This document shows, one piece after another, positions 15,076 to 26,562 of a stretch of DNA of 64,000 nt. A model generated the notes under the pieces. The model saw only the letters and a list, made by a program, of their open reading frames with translations, made no database searches and was not told the DNA's origin. A program made the position numbers and the translations under genes. Source of the stretch: Flaccisagitta enflata (Eukaryota; Chaetognatha; Sagittoidea; Aphragmophora); contig OZ231126.1 in the NCBI GenBank assembly GCA_965153355.1, forward strand, positions 94,488,001-94,552,000. Direction: 5' to 3'. Numbering within the stretch: position 1 is the first letter of the stretch; each line of letters begins with the position of its first letter.

Positions 15076-16071
15076 ATGGAGAAAATACAGCATGATATTG
15101 CGCAACTGGAAAAAGAGTCAAAAGAAACAAATGAATGGAAAACCAAAATGGATGCTCTTCTCATGACCTTCAAAAAAGGTTTTGAAGGTTTTGAAAAAGT
15201 CGTTGAAGGCATTAACAATAATCATACAGCTTTGAATGAAACAATTGCCATGCTAACCATTAAAATGAAAAATCATATCACAAGTGCTGATTCCTTCAAA
15301 GCCCAAGTGGTTAAGCATCAGGTTGCCTCAAAAACCGAATTTGAAGCCTTTGGAAAGAAATTGACTAAATCACAACAACAGTTAGATGCAACAAATCGCA
15401 AGTTTGTGGAGGAGATGGAAAAAAACAGGCGTATCAAAGATGAATTGAAGACCAAGATGGATGCCATTGGAGAAAGAACAACATCAACTGACGTCAGATT
15501 ACAGGAGCTCCAAACCGAATTTCAAGCCATCAAGGCAAAAGTGGATGAAATTCACAATTCTGCACAAAGTTCAACCAACCCTGCCACAATGAATAAAGGC
15601 ACACCTGTGCAATTTGTTCCAGAATGGGTCTTGCGCGAACGAAAGAGAAACAACATCATCATTTTTGGTCAACAGGAAACAGATGACGATCTTGCCATGA
15701 TCAAATTGCTTGCTGGTGACTTGGACCTGGACCTGGATCCTTCTACGGACATTGTTCATCATTTTCGTGTTGGAACATCAAACAGTAGCAATTTGCGCCC
15801 CCTGGTCGTTAAATTTGTATGCTCAGAAAAAAAGAGGGCAATGCTCCTGATGGCAAAGAAGCTGAGAGGAATGGAGAAATGGAACGGGGTGATTATCACT
15901 CACGACATGACAAAATTGGAATGTCAAGTGGAAAAAGCATGGGAGATTAAATTGCGGCAAGATGCTGAGCATTTGAACAATTCTCTTACTGCAGATGAAA
16001 AAAGCGTCAAGTTTTTCAAAGTTATTGGCGGCCGTCGCGAGCGAAGAATAGCATGCTTTCCCATTAAATGA
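15076..16071 (+). CDS. LINE-type ORF1 protein (coiled coil + RRM-like + CTD), intact
   Basis: Open frame of 331 codons from the first ATG (MEKIQHDIAQLEKE) to TGA; the frame is open a little further upstream but without an ATG. Residues about 1-180 are Lys/Glu/Gln-rich with heptad-like spacing (predicted long coiled coil). From about residue 188, ERKRNNIIIFGQQETDDD opens the RRM-like fold of LINE ORF1 proteins; the second core strand is RPLVVKFVCSEKKRAML. A C-terminal domain (from about 273, IITHDMTKLE) ends VIGGRRERRIACFPIK. In known LINEs such proteins trimerise and coat the element RNA. It has no stop or frameshift, unlike the other coding remnants here. No endonuclease or reverse transcriptase follows in the next kilobase. 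It could be an ORF1-only (HAL1-like) retroposon, a truncated LINE or a captured gene. Confidence 0.8.
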   Translation: MEKIQHDIAQLEKESKETNEWKTKMDALLMTFKKGFEGFEKVVEGINNNHTALNETIAMLTIKMKNHITSADSFKAQVVKHQVASKTEFEAFGKKLTKSQQQLDATNRKFVEEMEKNRRIKDELKTKMDAIGERTTSTDVRLQELQTEFQAIKAKVDEIHNSAQSSTNPATMNKGTPVQFVPEWVLRERKRNNIIIFGQQETDDDLAMIKLLAGDLDLDLDPSTDIVHHFRVGTSNSSNLRPLVVKFVCSEKKRAMLLMAKKLRGMEKWNGVIITHDMTKLECQVEKAWEIKLRQDAEHLNNSLTADEKSVKFFKVIGGRRERRIACFPIK

Positions 16072-16777
16072 CTCACTAACTTAGAGACCATAAGAGCACA
16101 ATGATCAAATCAGATTTTTTTTTCTCTCTTTACAAATGGTTTTTTAGTATCATAAAATCTTTAGTATTTGCTCAGAGAATAATCACTGATATTATTTGCA
16201 CTTATAAAAGCATCATATTTTCTATTTGGAAGTATTTATAGTCTTTATTTTTATATATTGGAAAGTCGTTGAAAATTTTGGTAAATATGCAACTTTTTCC
16301 TTTACTGATTTACACTTTTGATTTTTAAACTAGTGACTGGTCAATTTTGGATATTTTGAACATAGAATTTTCAATTTTTAGCAGTTGCATGGTAACAATT
16401 CTCGCTTTTGGTTCTTATGAACTACTGACTGGTTAATTTTCTTTGCCACGTAAATTGTAATTCGACGGAACAGCTATCATCTCGAAGAGCAAGTCGTAAA
16501 AAGCTTGCTTCCTTTGATAGCTTAAATTTTATATTATATTATATTATTATATTATTAATGCTGAGGAAGAATGATATTTATGTAATTTCATTGGACTTGA
16601 GTCCAATGAGGGTCGGACACATGGTCATCAGTTCTTTTTTTCGGATCACTTTCAGCTCGTAAGTTGCAGGTAGCAATGCTCATACTCACTCACATAGGCA
16701 CGGAAATCTTGATGTTTTTGCCATTTAAGCTATGGAGTATTTTGCAAAAAGTGAACTCATTGGAAGGGGTATCTAGC
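16072..16777. other. AT-rich tail after ORF1
   Basis: No coding signal. A TTATATTATATTATTATATT tract at about 16525-16557 could be the 3' end of the ORF1 retroposon, since many LINE tails end in simple repeats. ATTGGACT-TG-AGTCCAAT at 16590-16607 is a perfect small palindrome. Confidence 0.4.
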
Positions 16778-16925
16778 TAGGGATGTGGAAGCGGTTGATT
16801 TTCTTGCCGCTTCCACCGCTTCCGCTTCCGCTTCCGCTTCCGCTTCCGCTTCCATTTTACAGTTTAAATACTAGTAGCTATCCCATCCTCTAAATTGGAA
16901 GCGGTCAATCGCTTCCACATCCCTA
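16778..16925. mobile_element. hAT-like MITE, 148 bp
   Basis: Perfect terminal inverted repeats TAGGGATGTGGAAGCG / CGCTTCCACATCCCTA. Flanks are GTATCTAGC (16769-16777) and GTATCTAC (16926-16933), an 8-bp target duplication with one indel. TAGGGATG ends and 8-bp duplications are typical of hAT. It carries a (CTTCCG)n microsatellite (16818-16856). Too small to encode a transposase. Confidence 0.85.
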
Positions 16926-17092
16926 GTATCTACACATGTTCAGCAACTTGATGAAGTGTCTTAAGATGTGTAGACACGGCTTCTCACACCAATATTATAC
17001 AACAATATACATTTTTCGACAGGGATGCCATTTGAAACTAATATGATTGCATATCAAAACAACTTTTAGTTTTACATAGCACACCTGATGAA

Positions 17093-17296
17093 AACAAGGC
17101 CGGATACACGGCTACCGAAGTCGCGTGCGGGTGGGCAGGGGCCATATTTGAGGTCACTAGACCATTTGGGCAGGAGCGGTGATTTCCAAACATAAAAATC
17201 ATAAAAAAAAGTAAAGTGTAACCAACAGACCGACCAAACGACCGACCGACCGACCGACAAAGCGGGGTGTAGAGTCGCGTAGCACGCGACTAAAAA
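17093..17296 (-). mobile_element. series A modular element, complete
   Basis: AACAAGGCCGGATACACGGC at left, inner arm AGTCGCGTGCGGG, GGTCACTAGACCATTTGGGC, GTAAAGTGTAAC, a CCGA microsatellite (17222-17257), then GGTGTAG and the hairpin AGTCGCG-TAGCA-CGCGACT (17273-17291) followed by AAAAA. Inner arm and hairpin arm agree over AGTCGCGTGC. Confidence 0.9.
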
Positions 17297-17380
17297 TGAA
17301 TATTTTGAGTTTAGAGGGGCGTCTACACATCAGTCTCAGATATGTTCAGTCTCACATCAGTACAGTTACCGCGAAATTGA

Positions 17381-17512
<132 letters not shown>

Positions 17513-17732
17513 CCATCTCATGCCATCTCATGCCATCCCATCCCATCCCTTTGTCTTCCTCGTGGACGTTTCGAAGAGTTTAGTGCTTTCATCCATATGT
17601 AAATTCAATTACTGCCAACGTGTAATCATCATCCTCATCTTTATCTGCCTCCTCTTTCAATTTCACATCGTCATCATCAGCATCTATTCGACCCCGGGAC
17701 CATGACTGACTTAGAATTGAGGATGCATACAG

Positions 17733-17776
17733 GCAGACAGACAGACAGACAGACAGATAGACAGACAAACAGACAG
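17733..17776. repeat. (CAGA)n microsatellite
   Basis: CAGA tetranucleotides with two single-base changes. Confidence 0.93.
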
Positions 17777-17930
17777 ACGATTACAGATAAGAGTGTGATA
17801 GAAGGAGAGCGCCCCCCCCCTCCACCAAAAACTGTAGCAACCCCCTAAAGCCCAGCAGATTGAAGCTGGGAGTATGATTGAAGTATCATCTGATGGCTTG
17901 TGTCAATTTTAACGACGCCATCAGAGCGTA

Positions 17931-18097
17931 TTTAGTCGCTTGCAACGCGACTATACACCCTGCTATGTCGGTCCGTCGGTCCCCTTTTTACTTTTTTGGA
18001 ATTTTTTGGCTTTTTGAGCCCACTGCTCCTGCCCAAAAGCCTCAGTGCTCCTGCCCACCCGCACGCGACTGGGGTAGCCGTTTGTCCGGCCATGTTT
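17931..18097 (+). mobile_element. series A modular element
   Basis: TTTAGTCGCTTGCAACGCGA opens an imperfect hairpin, then CTGCTATGTCGGTCCGTCGG, TTTTTGAGCCCACTGCTCCT, GCCCACCCGCACGCGACTGG (inner arm) and a far end GTTTGTCCGGCCATGTTT. Same architecture as 17093, opposite orientation, 0.6 kb away. Confidence 0.88.
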
Positions 18098-19205
<1,108 letters not shown>

Positions 19206-19683
19206 AGACAGAGACAGTCAGACAAACGGAGGCAAAGAGATGCGGGAGAGACAGACAGATATACATGGACACAAAGAGAGGCAGACAAAGTGGAGAAACC
19301 GATTGCCAGGCCAATCTTGGAGGAAGTCTGTTTATATTTTCCTCATTTCCCTCATTCTGTGGTTTTTTGTTATTATACAGTGTATTCATTGGAAAAGAGA
19401 AGTCTAGAATTGGTCTCAATTGTACTGATTATTTTTCATTCTGTGACCATTTATCATCATGTTGCCAATTGTCGCTACTGGCGTACAAAGTAAGTCTCAT
19501 CGCAGTTCTTATGGGTTATTTTTGGTGTCTGGCTGGAGCTGAATTCGACCGGTTCATTGGAATAACAGGCCTGTACATAATTGAGTTTCAAAGGGTTTGG
19601 AGATGGGGAAGGATATCAAAAGGGAGAAAAAAAGAAAAAAAGAAAATTTGGGGAAAATATAACTTTTGACAGTACCAAATCAT

Positions 19684-20145
19684 AACAGGTCGCCCAAGGG
19701 CAATATGTGGTCAGTGATACCCGTTGCCCTGCTTTGCATGATTGTGAGTTGGAGTGAGAGGAAGCAGCGCAGCGAAGAACACGGGGACTTTTGTTTGTCC
19801 GTCCGTCCATCCATTGGTCCTATGTTATTTCAATTGCATTGACAGTACTGATTTGAGGGTTAGGAAGGCTGTTTGGAAGGCTGAGGGGGCAATTTTGAGG
19901 CCTGAGGGAGCTGATTTGATGCTTGAGAAGGCTAAAGATGGTCTGAGGGGGCAATTTCGAGGTTTGAAAGGGTTGATTTAAGGCTTGAATTGGCCTGGGA
20001 GGACAGATTTCAGATCTGAAAGGCTGTGTTTATGGCCTGAAGGGGGGACGAACGGACAAACGAACAAAAGAACGGACGGACAGACAAACGAAAGTCCCCC
20101 TGCGTTCTACAGGACTTCGTCCCCTTTGGGGCCGCCTCCCAAAAA
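19684..20145 (+). mobile_element. series D modular element
   Basis: Head AACAGGTCGCCCAAGGGCAA, then TATGTGGTCAGTGATACCCG, GGAAGCAGCGCAGC, GGGGACTTTTGTTTGTCC with CCGT units, an irregular interior of about 20-bp GAGGxxTGA units, and the inverted far arm CAGGACTTCGTCCCCTTTGG, GGCCGCCTCCCAAAAA. The inner arm has lost its CCCCGAAGGGG part. For series D/E/F the A-run/hairpin end is on the right in this copy; '+' is given as the direction head to hairpin. Confidence 0.8.
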
Positions 20146-20596
20146 CTGATTAGTAGAAAACAATTTAACACTATTTAAACCTGAACTACACAGTTGTATT
20201 GCTTTATGGGGAAGAAAATGATAGATTATAAAATGCGACGCAAAGTGTGGGGGGCCGGAAGAAAATAAAAGGCAGGGGGGAAAAATCTAAAGCGACTCAA
20301 TTATATACACCCCTGTAGGAATTGTTTTCAGAACATTGGATTGTAGATGACAATTACCCTTATACTACGGCTTTCAATGAAAACTAACAAGGACGCACTT
20401 TTGAATGGTTTGTTATGGCAGATTACCCATAAAAGCCTACAATGAAAGTTGAGCTGAACTAAAATAGTCTACATTATATGCATAGTGCAAAGGTTCAGAT
20501 GACAAAGAGTACATCCAATCTACTGAGTAGTGATGTTGTCCAAATTTCATACATGTCATTGAAAATCAGTCTATGACTAGCTTTCAATTAAATGTA

Positions 20597-20772
20597 CAGT
20601 TGAACCCCGCTCTAACGGACCCGCCACCAACGGATTACCGCCTATAACAATTCAAATTCATAGTCCCTTTGAGTAAACTGCTTTTATTCTCTTTGCTTGC
20701 AATAACAGAAGTCCGCCTATAACAGAAAAAAATTGTTGGTTCCCTGAATTTCGTTAGAGCGGGGTTCAACTG
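20597..20772. mobile_element. Tc1/mariner-pogo type MITE, 176 bp
   Basis: Terminal inverted repeats CAGTTGAACCCCGCTCTAAC / GTTAGAGCGGGGTTCAACTG flanked by TA on both sides (20595-20596, 20773-20774). CAGTTGAAC ends are typical of pogo/Tigger relatives. A second inner inverted pair (CCGCCTATAACA twice) gives extra folding. Non-coding. Confidence 0.88.
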
Positions 20773-21031
20773 TATGTGATTCCCAAAATTGGATGTACTG
20801 TTTCTCATCTGAACTACAACATTCCAGAAGAGTGAACACCCCGTCGATGCCACAAGTCGCCATTCGTTGTGACATTGGTCACTTTACAAATGTACAGTGT
20901 CAGTTGCGATGTTAAAAGGTGGTTACTTCAGCCCGCTTGTGTTGGTGTTTTTCCTCAAGGATACGTTTAATGGCTTCAGCATTGGAGCAAAATTTAACGA
21001 TAAACATCATTTCCTTTTTAGTGTGGAAAGC

Positions 21032-21033
<2 letters not shown>

Positions 21034-21119
<86 letters not shown>
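21034..21119. repeat. (GA)n microsatellite
   Basis: Perfect GA array. Confidence 0.98.
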
Positions 21120-21121
<2 letters not shown>

Positions 21122-21231
21122 ACGAAGGCAAAAAAAAAAAAAAAGAGGGAAAAAGAGGAACAATCTCTCGTTGCAAACGGATATGTAAGGAAGAATGGTC
21201 ACGCAAGCTGGGTGGATGAGACATACGTAAG

Positions 21232-21392
21232 AATAAGGGCCGGATACATGGCTACCCAAGTTCGCGTTTGGGTGGGCAGGAGGCAAGGAGCTGTGATGAA
21301 ACAGGCTAACCAAGTATTTGGGCAGGAGCATTGACGCACCGACGCATTGACGGACTGACTCACACAGCGGGTGTATCCGTCGCGTGCTTAGA
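21232..21392 (-). mobile_element. series A element, degenerate
   Basis: AATAAGGGCCGGATACATGG at left, GTTCGCGTTTGGGTGGGCAG, ATTTGGGCAGGAGCATTGAC, then decayed CGAC units and GTGTATCCGTCGCGTGC; the hairpin is lost. Confidence 0.7.
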
Positions 21393-21507
21393 GAACAGGA
21401 GGCATCGATGTAATTATAAATTGCCATCATTGTTGTGAATTGCGTTAAGCAATTCACTTTAACTCCACAAAATGTTTTCCTTTTTTTTTTTTCCCTTCTT
21501 TTTTCCT

Positions 21508-22095
21508 CTTTTTGGGAAGCAGCACCGAAGGGGTCGCTGACCTATGCTTTCACACATATGGGGAATTTTCTCCTCCTCCTTCTTCTCCTCTGTCTCCACC
21601 CCCCCCCCCGGCTCCGAGGCCCAAATTCTAGTCTCAAGACTCAAATCCCAGTCTCGTGGCCCAAATCCTATCCAAAAGGCCCAAATCGTAGCCTCAAGGC
21701 CCAAAACCCAGCCTTGAGGTCCAAATTTTGTCCTTTAGACTCAAATCCCAGCCATGAGGCCTAAATCTAAGCCTCAAGGTTCATATCTTAGCCTCAAGGA
21801 TGAGATTTAGGTCGCAAAGATGAGATTTGAGCCCCCAGGATAAGATTTGGGCCTTGAGGCTAGGATTTGGGCCATGAGACTGGGATTTTAGTCTCGGGAC
21901 TAGAATTTGGGTCTCCGAGCTATGGGAGGGGGGCGAGCGGATGGAGGAGAAGGAGGAGGAGAAAATTCCCCATATGTGTGAAAGCATAGGTCATCGACCC
22001 TTTTGGGGCCACTGCCCTGCTTCCCCTTCAACTTCAAGCTCAATCTACTAGGGCAGGGCACGGGTACCGCTGACCATCTAACGCTTTTGCGACTA
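21508..22095. mobile_element. series E modular element, complete, with 8-bp TSD
   Basis: Begins CTTTTTGGGAAGCAGCACCG and ends GCTAACGC-like block ...CGCTTTTGCGACTA. Long inverted arms (CCTATGCTTTCACACATATG / complement) enclose a minisatellite of about 20-bp units (CCAAATCCTAGCCTCAAGGC). Between the right arm and the edge lie AGGGCACGGGTACCGCTGAC and the tail. TTTTTCCT flanks both sides (21500-21507, 22096-22103). Confidence 0.85.
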
Positions 22096-22139
22096 TTTTT
22101 CCTACCACTCTTTTTGAAAATAGGGTTTTGTTTTTTGCT

Positions 22140-22630
22140 GTCTTTCCCTTGTCCTTCCCTTGTCTATCCCTATATGAATACTGCTTTGATTTCTCTGTCC
22201 TTCCCTTGTCTTTCTCTAGATGAAAATGGCTTTTGTTTCTCTGTTTTTCCCTTGTCTTTCCCTTTATGAATATGGGTAATGTTTTTCAGTCCGTTGGTCG
22301 GTCCGTTGGTCGGTCCGTTGGTCGGTCCGTCGGTGAGCACGAGTCGAAAAGTGTGAAAACGCGCATTTCCGCTCCTGCCCACCCGTCCGCAACTGGTGGC
22401 CGTGTATCCGGCCTTGTTCCCTTGTCTTTCCCTTTATGAATATGGGTAATGTTTTATAATTCTTCCCTTGTCTTTCCCTATTTCAATATAGCGTTTGTTT
22501 CTCTGTTCTTCCTTTGTCTTTCCCTATATGAAAATGGTTTTTGTTTCTCTATTCTTCCCTTGTCTCTTCCCATATGAATATGGGTAATGTTTTTCAGTTC
22601 TTCTCTTGTCTTTCCCTATGAATGGCTTTT
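22140..22630. repeat. 46-bp minisatellite, left block
   Basis: Units of TTTCTCTGTTCTTCCCTTGT, CTTTCCCTATATGAATATGG, CTTTTG. The same array resumes at 28329 beyond the LINE, so the LINE split one array. Confidence 0.9.
22288..22418 (+). mobile_element. series A element lacking the hairpin end
   Basis: Begins in the microsatellite (GTCCGTTGGTCGGTCCGTTG), then CGAGTCGAAAAGTGTGAAAA, GCTCCTGCCCACCCGTCCGC and GGCCGTGTATCCGGCCTTGT. It lies inside the 46-bp minisatellite and the surrounding units continue on both sides. Confidence 0.85.
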
Positions 22631-24454
22631 ACTTCGTCAAAAATAATGACAGAAACATACAACATTCAACCAATTACTAACTGCAGCTATAAACTAACAA
22701 GAAAAGAAAAAAATAAAAGATTATTATTCTTTACTTCGTTCTGATAAGAAAAGAGAGATAGATTGCTTGATAATATCATTGCGACTATTGAGGTTACCTT
22801 TCAGGAAATTTTGAGATCTGCGACTGAATATCTCATAAATGTTTGGAAAACCCAAGCTTGTACGAAGGCAACTCGTGCCTTCCCAGCGCTGATACAAATA
22901 AATTCCACGAATTGTGCTGTTGATAGCAGTAATACAGTCACGTAGTTCTGAAGTAGAAAATTTGACGACTTCTGCCGCATTTGAAAGTATGGGTACGCAT
23001 TTGAATAAAGAAGATTCATGAGAATAAGTTCATTAAGTTTGTGAACAACAGAAAGAACACAGTTGACCGCCCAATAGAGAGAAGCTAAGGCAGGTCTCAA
23101 AGAAAAGCAAGGTTATTACCAGCAACAACTGTTAATCCAAGATAACGCCGTTCTGGGACAAAATCCAATTCTTTACCATTGAGCGTAAGTGGGTTGATTA
23201 TATTGCTTTAAGCCTTACCAAAAAGCATTACTTTAGATTTTTTAACATTAAAGGATAAACAAAATTCCGTATAGTATTCCTGACAAATGTCAAGCATCTC
23301 CTGTAAAGCTCCCCGCGTATGTGCAATTAGGCAAAGGTCATCAGCATAAAAGATACATGCTACAAAAAGGGCAATGATATGACAACCAATTCTGCGCTTC
23401 CGTGATCTGGCAATCAGTTCAGCCATGTACATTGAAAAAATTCGAGGACTTATAACACCCCCTTGTTTTGTTCCAGTAAGTACATCAAAGTAGTCACTAT
23501 AACTACCACGCCATTGACAACAACTTTTCATGTTTGGATACAGCTACATGATAATACGTAGAAAGCATAAAGGCACATTCCTTTCCATAAGCTTATTGAA
23601 AATACCATAATGTGACACCGTGTCAAAAGCCTCAGAACAATCTAAAAAGGCAATGAGGGTATTTTAGCCATGTTTTGTGTAATATTCTACACACGTTTTT
23701 AGAATAAATAAAGCATGAGATGGGGAGTGTTTCTGTTTGAAACCAAACTGTAAATTATCACTTTCTAAATAGTGACCGAATTTGTTAAACAGTAAGTGTT
23801 CAAATAACTGCGAAAATGTTGGTCCTAATATTATAGAACGATGATTAGAAGTACTGGTAGTGTCTCCATTTGAATCTTTAACAATAGGTGATATATTACC
23901 ACACAGAAAATCGTAGGGTAAATAGGAATGGGTTAAAAGGGCATTTTGAAGTAAATGAATGTAACATAGATGTTCAGCTTTAATAAAAGGACTTGCCCAT
24001 TTTCCAACTTTAAGACTAAAAACAGCATCAAGCATATCTGACTATGAGAAGAGATGGGGAGTCAAATTTTCAAAACAATGTTTGGCGTAATAAGCATGAT
24101 AATTGTGAACAAATTTGTGCTTTAGTGCATCATTTGAAGGGGAATCAATATAAACACTACTACATAAAAGAATGAGAAAAGCAGTTTGCAATATCATGAT
24201 ATTTAATGAAACCGTCAATCATAAAACTGGGGGGATCACAACTACCATTCATCTGATTCCAAGACTTCCAAAAAGAATTACCGTCTTTCTTATGTAAATA
24301 ATTGGTCAAGTGTTCAGATAATTCATGATTGGCATTTGATTTTGATTTTTGTTATTGTGATTTGTAGTTAAGGTTACAACAAATCTTTTCATCAAAAATA
24401 GGACCATTTTGTGGACAGTTACAGCTTTTCCATAGTTTGTGCACGTCTAAGGAC

Positions 24455-24876
24455 CAAGCCCGGGCGATTTTGCATTTTCTTTAACAATACAATACACTAT
24501 ACAATTTTTCAAAGTATTGGGCCAATACAATACAATACCAATACAATACAATATCTTAAAGAATTGTACCCAATACATAACAATATTTCAATTCACTTTA
24601 TAAAAAATCTTTGTTTAATCTTAAATGAATAGTTGAAGCTTTAACTTATTTTTTATATGCTTGATCAAAAAAGGATTTTTAGATATTTTTCTTAACTTTC
24701 ATATGTCAATATTTTTTTTATATATTTTTTATCTTTGCTTCTTTAGGTAAGTCTCTTTGTCTGTATTTGTCCTTGTGTATGTCTCTCTCTCTCTCTCTTT
24801 TTCTTTCTCCCTTTTTCTCCGTCTTTATCTCTATCTATCTGTCTGTCTCTGTCTTTGTCTCTGTCTCTCCCTCTCT

Positions 24877-24925
<49 letters not shown>

Positions 24926-25272
24926 CTTAAGTGTACTGACCCAGGATTAGATCTGAGGGAAATCGATCTTTCCTCCTCCTCATCATCTTCTAGACCTCAT
25001 CCTCTTCTTCTTCACTTTTTTTCTGCACTTCCTGAAAAATCGATCTCTCCTCATCTTCCTCATCCACCATACCTTATCCTCTTCTTCATCTCTACTTTTA
25101 TTTTTCACCAGTTTGGTTGACCTTCCTAAGAATTCCACTATTTTCTCAAAAAAAATTATTGTATAGTATTGTATTGGGAAAATAACAATACCAATAGTAA
25201 GTATTGGGTAAACCCAATACTTACAAGTATTGTAAATACGATACAATACCCAATACGAATCGCCCGGCCTTG
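24455..25272. mobile_element. hAT-like MITE inside the LINE, 818 bp
   Basis: Ends CAAGCCCGGGCGATT and AATCGCCCGGCCTTG are inverted repeats with one mismatch. CTAAGGAC is duplicated at 24447-24454 and 25273-25280 (8 bp, hAT size). The ends are rich in AATAC units; the middle has the (TC)n array 24883-24923. The LINE pre-RT frame resumes across the excised insertion (LIQLKQKSLAR). No transposase. Confidence 0.9.
24883..24923. repeat. (TC)n microsatellite
   Basis: CT array within the hAT-like MITE, preceded by imperfect TCTG/TCTT units. Confidence 0.95.
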
Positions 25273-25640
25273 CTAAGGACTTCTGTTTAAGCTGTATTAA
25301 TTTGTCAGACCAAAAAGATTCAGCAAAACCATAGTTTGGGGTATAAAGAAGGAGAAGGTGTGACTTTCTATCAAATTTGACTATCATTTCTTACATGAGA
25401 ATGTAATTTAAGATTGGGAAAGACTGAATTAGTTATGAACCCTGTTGAGTTTGAAGCTCTGTCGGACTTAAAACTGCCTGCCGACGGCCCTTTGAGATTC
25501 CGCGCCATACACTTATGTCTGACTTTAAATGACAAAGAAAACATAAATTAATCCGGTAAGTAGTGTTTTTTTAATCATCATACAATAAAAAAGTGTCTTT
25601 TTATCTGCCTGCCTCAAAAAATTGTTTTCTTCTTCTTATT

Positions 25641-25692
25641 CTTTTTCTTTTTCTTTTTCTTTTTCTTTTTCTTTTTCTTTTTCTTTTTCTCC
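25641..25692. repeat. (TTTCTT)n microsatellite
   Basis: Hexamer CTTTTT array beside the series A copy. Confidence 0.93.
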
Positions 25693-25702
25693 TTCTCCTT
25701 CT

Positions 25703-25900
25703 TGTAGCCCCTCTACGACTCTACACTTTGTCGGTCCGTCGGTTTGTCCGTCTGTCGGTCCTTCTGTCACACTTTACTTTTTTGGGGTTTTTGCGGTTTT
25801 TGGCCTTACAGCTCCTGCCCAAATGATCTGCCCATCTGATCCTAATCATAGCCCCTGCCCACCCGCACATGACTGGGGTAGCCTTGTATCCAGCCTTGTT
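25703..25900 (+). mobile_element. series A modular element in the LINE
   Basis: Hairpin end decayed (TGTAGCCCCTCTACGACTCT), then GTCGGTCCGTCGGTTTGTCC, TGTCACACTTTACTTTTTTG, CCCACCCGCACATGACTGGG and the far end TTGTATCCAGCCTTGTT. It interrupts the endonuclease region. Confidence 0.85.
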
Positions 25901-25977
25901 TCTTCTTCAAGCTGCCAAGTGCCAAGATTTGTTGATCCCCTCTAAAGCATGCTCGCTTGTCTTCTGTCTGCTTTTTG

Positions 25978-26052
25978 TCTTCTTCTTCTTCTTCTTCTTC
26001 TTCTTCTTCTTCTTCTTCTTCTTCTTCTTCTTCTTCCTCCTCCTCTTCTTCA
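25978..26052. repeat. (TTC)n microsatellite
   Basis: CTT triplets. Confidence 0.96.
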
Positions 26053-26562
26053 TCCCCTGCCAAGACCTGCCGAGATTCTCTTACCCCTGCATACAAGCGG
26101 CGCAGCCTGCTGCCCCAGAATCAAGAGGCCTGCAGGCAAGTGTATCGCGGTATTCATTAAGCTGAGCATCAATATCATTTGCATTGAAATAAGGTAAGTA
26201 TGCATTTATGAGAAAAATCTTTTCTTGACTAGTACTGAGTTCTAAAACCGTCACAAAATTGTTTTTTATGTCCGTTTTAGCAGAAAGCCAGTTAGACAGT
26301 TCCTTTCTAAATAGAAATCTGGTCCAGCCATAAGATCTACCTTTCAGAACATGTTGTTGTATTTTGGATCATCATTATCAGGATGAACAGCTTTCAGTCT
26401 ATTCACGCCTTTTTGTTTCCTGTAAGACAGAAGCAGCCAGTGTTTTTGCAAGGCTAAGATGGAGAAAGACGCATCTTCACACTGTTGTCGGATGAAATCA
26501 CTCAACGAGTTAAATCCGTTGACATTATGAGATCTAATCTTCAGAGTTGTTTGTTCTGCCAT

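Larger units (their letters stand above)
22760..26562 (-). pseudogene. LINE ORF2 remnant: EEP endonuclease + reverse transcriptase
   Basis: Minus strand. ATG at 26562 opens LKIRSHNVNGFNSLSDFI, the EEP nuclease start; ILALQKHWL should hold the catalytic Glu, here Lys (Q-K-H). After a frameshift VLKGRSYGW and FLINAYLPYFNANDIDAQLN continue the nuclease. The spacer holds NSFWKSWNQMNGS. The RT has FLDCSEAFDTVSHYGIFNKL, GTKQGGVISPRIFSMYMAEL and the catalytic FYADDLCLIA (about 23335-23365), then NVKKSKVMLFGKA, LTLNGKELDFVPERRYLGL. Multiple stops (for example just upstream of SDMLDAVFSL) and two insertions. Such proteins nick target DNA and copy the element RNA; this one cannot be made whole. Confidence 0.88.
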
